The translations under genes and the position numbers were made by a program. The notes beneath the pieces are model-generated. The model saw only the letters and a list, made by a program, of their open reading frames with translations, did no database searches and was not told the origin of the DNA. Below, piece after piece: positions 1 to 5,108 of a stretch of 5,108 nt of DNA. Source of the DNA: an uncultured Brevibacterium sp. (GTDB lineage: Bacteria; Actinomycetota; Actinomycetes; Actinomycetales; Brevibacteriaceae); NCBI GenBank assembly GCA_902489185.1, contig CABTZC010000169.1, forward strand, positions 1-5,108. Direction: 5' to 3'. Within the stretch, counting starts at the first letter, position 1; every line of letters begins with the position of its first letter.

Positions 1-2
1 AA

Positions 3-2702
3 ATGGACACGAATCTGAGTCTTATCGTGGCGCCTGCGCACCTCATTGGTGTGCGTGAAACGTTGCGTGACTGGCAAGTGAGCGGTCTTGTTTCCGATTT
101 CATTTGGATTCCCGTTGAGGCTCAGGACATGGGGCGCAACCTCAATGCCCAGCTGGTGTCTCAAGGGGCGCTCAAGCCGGTTGATGTGCGCTATTTGTCT
201 GGTCAGGTCCAGTACTCCCGCATTGGTGTGCTGGTCTTGGGAGCCGTCACGGGGGCCGAACAAGACGCTGAACGCTTGGCAAAGACGGGCAAGGTGGGTT
301 CGTTCGTCCGCGATGTCATCACCCAGGACTTCGGTGCCGCACACGTTTCGGCTATCCGCGCGGTTTTCGCGACTGAACACACGTCCAACAAGGTGGAGTT
401 GCCAGATTCTAACGGCTGGGTTGATGTCGTGTTGAGCCCGTCGGACTCCAAGGGCCCTCGCGTGGGGTCGCGTCCCGTCAACTCGGCAAATATCGCCGAG
501 GTGTGTGCCTTCTTGGCATCTCAGGTCGCCCCGTTGGCGGGTATGTGGGATTCGGTTCCGAACGGAACTGTCGATGATCTCCAACCGGCCTACCAGGGGT
601 ACCGAGGTCGTTTAGTACGTTCGTTCTTCCGTCGCCTGGATGGCACGGCCGTAGAAGACGCGTTGCGCGACAAGGCTTTTGAAACAGCTTCTGGGTATCC
701 GTTGCCTAACCACCAGGGTGCTCCGTCGCGGTACTTTGAAGACGACGGTGTTGTTGTCGATCAGGCACTGCAGGACTTCTGGGCAAAACACGGCTACTTG
801 GTGACGCCTAACCGGGAACAGTATGTGGCGCCTGAACCCAAGCCGATTTCCGCGGGTGAAGCGCTCAAGATGTTCGGGGCGTTCTTGGGTAACGCGATCA
901 AGGGAACGCCAGGAGCTTTGGCATCCGGACTCGTTGACTCCACAAAAGCCGCAGTTGCGCAGACTGTCCACGGACTGGTGTTTGGTGACCGGGCCTCGGA
1001 GTACAACGTGGTTGTGGGCGGTATCGACGCAAGCGGTCGCCCAGTAGGGTGGCAAGAGTCGATGAACGCGGCCCAGCGCATTGAAGGTGCGCTGGGGGTC
1101 GACCGCCACAACATCGACATGTCGGGTGTGTGGCGATCCATGGTGTATAGCTCGCTTACGCTTCTTGACTATGGAACGCATGACCGCGACCTGCCACCGC
1201 GCACTCCGCAGCCGACAATCGTGCGAGACCCCGCCGTTGTCGCACCTGACCCTGAGGACATCTTCACACTTAAAGGTTCTGTTGCCGGTCGCCTGGGTGC
1301 GATGAGTGTTCAGCCAGCCGATCTTGTACACGCCCAGGAAGTGGGTAGGCAGATCAAGATGGTTGCGCAGGACCCTGACATGCAGACACCTGACGCTGAT
1401 GCTCAGCTCAACGACATGACGGACTGGTACGACCGTAGCCGGAGGTCATTTGTCAGCCGGATTGGTGAAGCAATTTCGAGTAATTTCGAAGCGCGTCGCC
1501 AAGAGATTGCTGAACGGATGAAGAATCTGGGGCGCAACACTGACGAAGAAGATGACTCAGAACATCTGCTTGCTGAAGCACACCGCATTCTCAGTGCGAA
1601 GTTGAGACAGCTTTTCGGCTATTCCGCTGCGCTGACCGTTCTCATGTTCTTCCTCGCCGGTATGGACTGGGCGCCGTGGTGGCTTGCCTGGACAGTGTTT
1701 GGAATCAGCCTGGTTGGAAGCGTGGCAGGTGCGTTTGGCCTGTTCATGCGAACCCAAACCGATATTTTCCAAGTGATCCACCGCAGGAAGAAGGACAGAG
1801 AAGACCAAGAGATTGACGTCCGCAATCTCAAAGCGACCATTTCTGAGTTCACGCGCCTCGGAGAGGCCTACTCCCAGTACTTGCGTTGGGCAGATATTGT
1901 GGGGGCGTTTGTCCATAGGCCATTCGGGTCGCGCACCCAACTGGTGCGTGGCGAACAGCGTCGCTTTGACGACCTCCCCATCAGCATGGGGAGCGCAGAA
2001 TACGTGGTCGACTACGCTCAGGTGGAAGAGACTGCGCGCATGCTACGGACCGAGGTGTTCTACACGGGTTGGACGTCAGATCAATTCCGAAACTTCCTCA
2101 ATGTGAGCCTCCAGCGGGCTGGAATCAACAACTTCCCGTTGAGTGCGGACATGCACTCGCTGTTCGCTGAACAGTCCACAGCAGACGACTCGGTTCTCAC
2201 CGTGCTGGCTTTGTCATTGAGGAACAACGGGGTAGACCCTGCTCTGGAAGCTGGCTATTGGGAACAGATGCGCAACAGTCTCGACCACCCCGGGATGGAA
2301 GCTACACGCCGTGCTCTGCTCAGCCAAATCCACATCAGCGGAGAACACGCCAGCCAAAGTCTGGAAGACTTCCGTGGAACTGTTGGCCTGGAAGACAACC
2401 AAGAAATCCGCGAAACCCTGGACGACGAACTTCTCACCGCAAACGCCGTGGGGTACGACAAACACGCAGTCATTGCTAACAGTGTGCGCAAACAGCCTGC
2501 TGGATTCGGAGAAGTGTTGGTCCACACTCAAATCACGGGTGACCTCACGCCTGACGATCTGGAGTTCGCGCAGAGCTACAGCGGTGATGTGAACTGGGGT
2601 AACTCGGAATGGTCGGTTTCTGAACCCGCCCAAAACGCACAACCCACGCAAAACGAGCAGCCTTCGGCGTGGAATAACCCATTCGGAGGTGACGCCATCT
2701 AA
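3..2702 (+). CDS. Uncharacterised two-TM membrane protein, predicted partner of a GTPase-associated (GAP1) system
   Basis: I do not recognise a named family for this 899-residue protein. Residues 1-180 alternate strand-like segments (LSLIVA at 5-10, DFIWIP at 32-37, IGVLVLGAV at 74-82, WVDVVLS at 139-145) with helices, suggesting an alpha/beta domain. Residues 281-325 are a Gly/Ala-rich amphipathic stretch. Two hydrophobic segments, about 539-555 and 560-582, form a tight membrane hairpin joined by a Trp-rich turn (DWAPWW). Charged helices flank it (476-535 and 584-630). RRKK at 594-597 and KLR at 533-535 favour both ends being cytoplasmic. The C-terminal region is helical and ends in a Q/N/P-rich tail (873-893). 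There is no signal peptide and no Walker A motif. The ATG at base 3 puts the first strand right at the N-terminus, but no upstream sequence is present to exclude an earlier start. Its stop overlaps the next gene, so one operon is likely. A membrane anchor or effector role is inference. Confidence 0.9.
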   Translation: MDTNLSLIVAPAHLIGVRETLRDWQVSGLVSDFIWIPVEAQDMGRNLNAQLVSQGALKPVDVRYLSGQVQYSRIGVLVLGAVTGAEQDAERLAKTGKVGSFVRDVITQDFGAAHVSAIRAVFATEHTSNKVELPDSNGWVDVVLSPSDSKGPRVGSRPVNSANIAEVCAFLASQVAPLAGMWDSVPNGTVDDLQPAYQGYRGRLVRSFFRRLDGTAVEDALRDKAFETASGYPLPNHQGAPSRYFEDDGVVVDQALQDFWAKHGYLVTPNREQYVAPEPKPISAGEALKMFGAFLGNAIKGTPGALASGLVDSTKAAVAQTVHGLVFGDRASEYNVVVGGIDASGRPVGWQESMNAAQRIEGALGVDRHNIDMSGVWRSMVYSSLTLLDYGTHDRDLPPRTPQPTIVRDPAVVAPDPEDIFTLKGSVAGRLGAMSVQPADLVHAQEVGRQIKMVAQDPDMQTPDADAQLNDMTDWYDRSRRSFVSRIGEAISSNFEARRQEIAERMKNLGRNTDEEDDSEHLLAEAHRILSAKLRQLFGYSAALTVLMFFLAGMDWAPWWLAWTVFGISLVGSVAGAFGLFMRTQTDIFQVIHRRKKDREDQEIDVRNLKATISEFTRLGEAYSQYLRWADIVGAFVHRPFGSRTQLVRGEQRRFDDLPISMGSAEYVVDYAQVEETARMLRTEVFYTGWTSDQFRNFLNVSLQRAGINNFPLSADMHSLFAEQSTADDSVLTVLALSLRNNGVDPALEAGYWEQMRNSLDHPGMEATRRALLSQIHISGEHASQSLEDFRGTVGLEDNQEIRETLDDELLTANAVGYDKHAVIANSVRKQPAGFGEVLVHTQITGDLTPDDLEFAQSYSGDVNWGNSEWSVSEPAQNAQPTQNEQPSAWNNPFGGDAI
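1617..1748 (+). other. Two-helix transmembrane hairpin segment of the 899-residue protein
   Basis: This stretch encodes residues 539-582. Segment one (about 539-555) is rich in Ala, Leu, Met and Phe. Segment two (about 560-582) is rich in Gly, Val, Leu and Phe, with the small-residue pattern GSVAGAFG. The loop between them is only about five residues and contains three Trp. Lys/Arg-rich sequence follows immediately (RRKKDRE at 594-600). The positive-inside rule then predicts that both termini lie in the cytoplasm, with almost nothing exposed outside. These are the only clear membrane segments in the window. Confidence 0.85.
1974..1993 (+). repeat. Perfect 8-bp inverted repeat with 4-base loop, inside a gene
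   Basis: CTCCCCAT at 1974-1981 pairs exactly with ATGGGGAG at 1986-1993 around the loop CAGC. It lies within codons 658-664 of the first gene. No T-tract follows, so it is not an intrinsic terminator. It may be a chance result of the coding sequence, or it may fold locally in the mRNA. Confidence 0.6.
2685..2692 (+). promoter_or_regulatory. Strong Shine-Dalgarno site with TAATG stop-start overlap
   Basis: GGAGGTGA lies nine bases before the ATG at 2702 and closely matches the anti-Shine-Dalgarno sequence of 16S rRNA. The site lies within the last codons of the first gene. That gene's TAA stop (2700-2702) shares one base with the start codon. This supports ATG 2702 as the true start and suggests translational coupling. 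Confidence 0.88.
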
Positions 2703-4639
2703 TGTCCTCCTTCGACATCAACGATCCGTTCGAAATCCCAGAGCCACGGATTGACGTTCCACCACCTCGGGCTGGGAACGAAACCCAGGAGCCAGCCTGG
2801 GAACCACCTGCCCCGTACGTTCAGCCTCACGGCGCTCAGAACCAGGGCGTCGAACAGGCCGGCGACACCCCAGAGGAACCCCAGCAGCTACAGGGGATCC
2901 GGTTTGCGCCATTTAACTTTGGCCAACAACCCACGCCGTTGACCATGAAGGCGAAAGCCCAGGGTGACGGTGTTCACCTGGAGTGGAAGCCCAGCGAAAC
3001 CCCGTGCGTGTACCGTGTGGTGGCGCAGGACGCAGGTGAGCCTCACTCACCGGACATGGCCGAAGAAGTCGCCGTGGTCCAAGGCACTTTCGCCATCGAC
3101 ACGGGTAGGCCGCGTCACGCCGTCCGGTATTACCAGGTATGGCGCTACGAGGCCGCAACCGTGGAAGAAGCGCAGACCGTGCAGCCGGTGCTTCACTCCG
3201 CTCGCCGTATCACTCACGGAATTCAAAACGCCAACATCCGCTTGGACGAACAGTACGTGGTGGGGAAGTGGGATTCGCTGGAAGGGATTTCAAGCGTCCA
3301 CGTCTACCGTGTCCCCGCCAAGGTCAAGACCACGGGTGTTGCCGGCCCCGAATACCGCGTGGCAGGAACAAAACCCAACACGCAAGGGTTCACCGACGGC
3401 CAAGGTATCCCAGGCGAAACGTACATTTACCAGTTCGTTTCGGTGTCGCATGACGGATACGCGTCAGCCCCCGCCGAGTTCACCATGTCGATTCCCATTC
3501 GACTGCAACCGGTGACCGACCTGGAATTTGTTCTTCACGAACCCGATGAAAACGAAGGCCGTCGAAGCCCCGAATTCGACCTCAAGTGGTCCACCCCGCG
3601 TCATGGGCGCGTCGAAATCTACCGAACCGAAAAACCGCCGGTGTCCGGGCTCGACCAGGAAACAGAACTCACAGCGTCATATCTCAACGACCGAGGATTC
3701 CTCCCCGACGACGCCCGGCTCGCAATGCCGGTCCATAAGGACGGCGACGGCACATCCTCCATGTTCAGCGTCCCATGGCCAGAACAGTGGACCCGCGCTT
3801 ATTTCACGCCCGTGGTATTTGACGGGAACAAAGTGCGCGTGGGCACCACGATCCACGGTCAGCGTGTCCGACCCGTCACGGAAGCGAAGTTCACGGAACG
3901 CATTGGACGCAAAATCATCAGCTTCGCGTGGCCCTCGGGTGCCGACACCGTGCGCGTGTACCGCACACACATTGACGGTGATGCGCAATCAGCGCTCAGC
4001 GGCTCGCCTATTGTGCAGATCGACGAATCGAAGTACCGCGATCAAGGTGGGGTATCGCTCCCAGGGGAAGACGACCGAGGCGGTTCCACCTACTACCTGG
4101 TTGCCGGGCTTTTCAGTGGGGGACGGGACATCTTGTCCAAACCCACTCGCTTGGATTCCAACCCCCTGGTCAAATTGCAGTACGAGCTCGCGTTGAACCT
4201 CAACCAAGCTGGAGGCTTGGACGGACAACTCTACGTCAAAGCAGTCGCAAGTGATCTGCGTGAACAGGTCAGCATGTGTGTCGTCCACAACCCCACACGT
4301 TTGCCACTGCACCCCGACGACGGGTCCAGGGTCCTTCTCACCCGCGTGTCACCCGCAGCCGATGAACCACGACGTAGCGTGCGACCACACGCGCTGTACT
4401 CGACCTTTGAGAACCCCGACGGCGCCGTGTACACGTTCCCGGTTCCACAGCCCAACGGTTTCATTCGCGCATTTCTCGACATGCGCACCGAGGACATGAA
4501 ACGGTACGCCCTTCTCGACCCAGCTGTTGTCCGCCTGCAGCCGGCAGAGTGGTTTAACTACTTCTACCAACAGCAAGGAATGCAACAACAACCCATGCCG
4601 CCCCAACAACAGCAATACCAGCAGGGGAACTGGCAATGA
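2702..4639 (+). CDS. Cytoplasmic protein with four Fn3-like repeats, predicted scaffold of a GTPase-associated system
   Basis: The family of this 645-residue protein is not recognised, but its architecture is clear. Residues 1-75 are a proline-, glutamate- and glutamine-rich, probably disordered head. Residues 77-487 hold four tandem units that resemble fibronectin type III beta sandwiches. Each has a Trp in an early strand (W95, W190, W296, W410), then a Tyr-Arg pair 9-12 residues later (Y104, Y202, Y307, Y420), then a turn with Asp and Gly, then an aromatic strand (143-146, 241-246, 367-372, 464-468). Residues 488-620 form a separate, apparently mixed-fold C-terminal domain. Residues 623-645 are glutamine-rich. 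There is no signal peptide, membrane helix or sorting motif, so it should stay in the cytoplasm, unlike typical secreted Fn3 proteins. It overlaps the genes on both sides by one and four bases, which ties it to the membrane protein and to GAP1. A scaffold or adaptor role is inference. Confidence 0.93.
   Translation: MSSFDINDPFEIPEPRIDVPPPRAGNETQEPAWEPPAPYVQPHGAQNQGVEQAGDTPEEPQQLQGIRFAPFNFGQQPTPLTMKAKAQGDGVHLEWKPSETPCVYRVVAQDAGEPHSPDMAEEVAVVQGTFAIDTGRPRHAVRYYQVWRYEAATVEEAQTVQPVLHSARRITHGIQNANIRLDEQYVVGKWDSLEGISSVHVYRVPAKVKTTGVAGPEYRVAGTKPNTQGFTDGQGIPGETYIYQFVSVSHDGYASAPAEFTMSIPIRLQPVTDLEFVLHEPDENEGRRSPEFDLKWSTPRHGRVEIYRTEKPPVSGLDQETELTASYLNDRGFLPDDARLAMPVHKDGDGTSSMFSVPWPEQWTRAYFTPVVFDGNKVRVGTTIHGQRVRPVTEAKFTERIGRKIISFAWPSGADTVRVYRTHIDGDAQSALSGSPIVQIDESKYRDQGGVSLPGEDDRGGSTYYLVAGLFSGGRDILSKPTRLDSNPLVKLQYELALNLNQAGGLDGQLYVKAVASDLREQVSMCVVHNPTRLPLHPDDGSRVLLTRVSPAADEPRRSVRPHALYSTFENPDGAVYTFPVPQPNGFIRAFLDMRTEDMKRYALLDPAVVRLQPAEWFNYFYQQQGMQQQPMPPQQQQYQQGNWQ
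2930..4162 (+). repeat. Four tandem diverged Fn3-like protein repeats
   Basis: Approximate units are residues 77-164, 165-268, 269-392 and 393-487 of the 645-residue protein. The shared signature is a Trp-containing strand, then V/I-Y-R (VYR at 103-105, 201-203 and 419-421; IYR at 306-308), then an Asp/Gly turn, then a Tyr-rich strand ending in Val. Unit three carries an insertion of about 25 residues (roughly 333-358) between its turn and its aromatic strand. The repeats are recognisable only at protein level, so the duplication is old. Confidence 0.75.
4568..4636 (+). repeat. CAA/CAG-rich tract encoding a glutamine-rich C-terminal tail
   Basis: Codons 623-645 of the second gene encode 14 Gln among 23 residues, broken by Pro, Met, Gly, Tyr, Asn and Trp. 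CAA and CAG codons are mixed, so this is not a pure trinucleotide repeat that would slip easily. The tract also supplies the ribosome binding site of the next gene. The tail is probably disordered. Confidence 0.85.
4623..4628 (+). promoter_or_regulatory. Shine-Dalgarno site with ATGA stop-start overlap
   Basis: AGGGGA lies seven bases before the ATG at 4636, within the last codons of the second gene. The start overlaps that gene's TGA stop (4637-4639) as ATGA, a four-base overlap typical of translationally coupled genes. This supports 4636 as the start of the third gene. Confidence 0.78.
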
Positions 4640-5108
4640 GCCAAGGCCAAACGGGAGGACCACCCACATTTGGTCACCGGGCTGGAAGAACAATCCCCCA
4701 GGACAGAACACCCTCGGCACCCACCGCGCGGATCACCGTGCCACAGACCGACACACCTGCAAACACCTCGGGCGCGGTAACAACACCGGCCCCACAGGAC
4801 ACGCCACAGCCACCCGCGACACGCTGGGCACAGTTGACCTACGCCTCATTCGACAGGGCCGACGGGTCACCGGGAGGGTGGCAAGAAAAAGACATCGTGG
4901 GGGAGCCTAACGACGACGAACGACGGACCCTGCGTCGCTACGTCATGTCGCAATTTTCATACCACGGCACGCTGCCCAAGTTCGCAACACCAGAACAGGT
5001 TGCAGCCTTGCCTGTACGCTTGGCCTACCACGCACCTGAAGGCGACCGGCCAGGAATCTACGCGTATGCCGTCAACGCAGGCGCTGACTCAACCGGACGC
5101 CCCGGAAA
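4636..5108 (+). CDS. GTPase-associated protein 1 with GAP1-N2 domain, 3' end cut by the window
   Basis: This open frame runs without a stop to the window edge, giving 157 complete codons. Residues 1-60 are a Pro/Thr/Gln-rich, probably disordered leader. From residue 63 the sequence follows the GAP1-N2 pattern: WAQLTYASFDR (64-74), the glycine turn GSPGGWQ (77-83), an acidic and basic helix (92-103), PEQVAALPVRLAY (119-131), and YAYAVNAGADSTGRPG (142-157). The last two bases, AA, fit the Asn expected next in the family motif. GAP1 proteins are usually several hundred residues longer, with GAP1-M and GAP1-C regions, so most of the gene lies outside. Families of this type are predicted partners of TRAFAC or double-GTPase proteins in bacterial conflict systems. 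The biochemical activity is unknown. I assigned the domain by remembered motif, without a profile search. Confidence 0.87.
   Translation, partial: MSQGQTGGPPTFGHRAGRTIPQDRTPSAPTARITVPQTDTPANTSGAVTTPAPQDTPQPPATRWAQLTYASFDRADGSPGGWQEKDIVGEPNDDERRTLRRYVMSQFSYHGTLPKFATPEQVAALPVRLAYHAPEGDRPGIYAYAVNAGADSTGRPG

Noticed and set aside
270..305. Possible P-loop (LAKTGKVGS, residues 92-100) in the first protein
   Set aside because: The Walker A pattern needs GxxxxGK followed by Ser or Thr. Here GK is followed by Val, and the segment lies in a helix rather than after a strand.
612..1331. Open frame of 239 codons on the - strand
   Set aside because: It lies wholly inside the first gene, its product is Arg/His/Cys-rich with no domain pattern, and it has no coherent neighbours. 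It is best explained as a shadow of a GC-rich gene.
1974..1993. Hairpin as an intrinsic terminator
   Set aside because: The stem is perfect, but no T-run follows and it lies in the middle of a long gene.
3528..4196. Open frame of 222 codons on the + strand
   Set aside because: It is an alternative frame of the Fn3-repeat gene. Its product is Ser/Arg/Pro-rich and lacks the regular Trp and Tyr pattern seen in the main frame.
2702..4639. Secreted adhesin or carbohydrate-binding Fn3 protein
   Set aside because: The N-terminus is polar and proline-rich with no signal peptide, there is no LPxTG or membrane anchor, and the operon partners are intracellular.
4527..4910. Open frame of 127 codons on the + strand spanning the second and third genes
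   Set aside because: It runs out of frame with both real genes and encodes low-complexity Thr/Arg/Asn/His sequence. The true third gene starts at 4636 and matches GAP1-N2.

Overview
The window looks like part of an actinobacterial accessory locus. The DNA is moderately to highly GC-rich, the Shine-Dalgarno sites are strong, and three long genes are packed head to tail on the + strand with overlapping stop and start codons. The genus cannot be fixed from the sequence; a moderate-GC actinomycete is my best guess. There are no RNA genes, IS elements, CRISPR arrays or intergenic gaps: coding sequence covers the window from base 3 to the last base.

Layout. (1) Bases 3-2702 encode an 899-residue protein with an alpha/beta-looking N-terminal region, a long middle region, a two-helix membrane hairpin near residues 539-582 flanked by charged helices, a helical C-terminal region and a Q/N/P-rich tail. 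(2) Bases 2702-4639 encode a 645-residue protein with a proline-rich head, four tandem beta-sandwich repeats resembling fibronectin type III (Fn3) domains, a separate C-terminal domain and a glutamine-rich tail. It has no signal peptide or membrane helix. (3) Bases 4636-5108 hold the first 157 codons of a third gene, cut by the window edge. After a Pro/Thr-rich leader it matches the GAP1-N2 domain (GTPase-associated protein 1, N-terminal domain type 2), ending at the family's typical STGRPG motif.

Interpretation. GAP1 proteins are known from comparative genomics as partners of TRAFAC-type or double-GTPase proteins in predicted NTP-dependent biological conflict systems of actinobacteria and other multicellular or complex bacteria. 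The third gene therefore suggests that the window is the upstream part of such a GTPase-associated system, with the rest of GAP1 and probably the GTPase lying downstream. In this model the 899-residue protein would be the membrane-embedded partner or effector, the Fn3-repeat protein an intracellular scaffold, and GAP1 the link to the GTPase. The co-operon arrangement and domain features are visible. The division of labour, and a role in defence, are inferences. I did not recognise the first two genes as named families.
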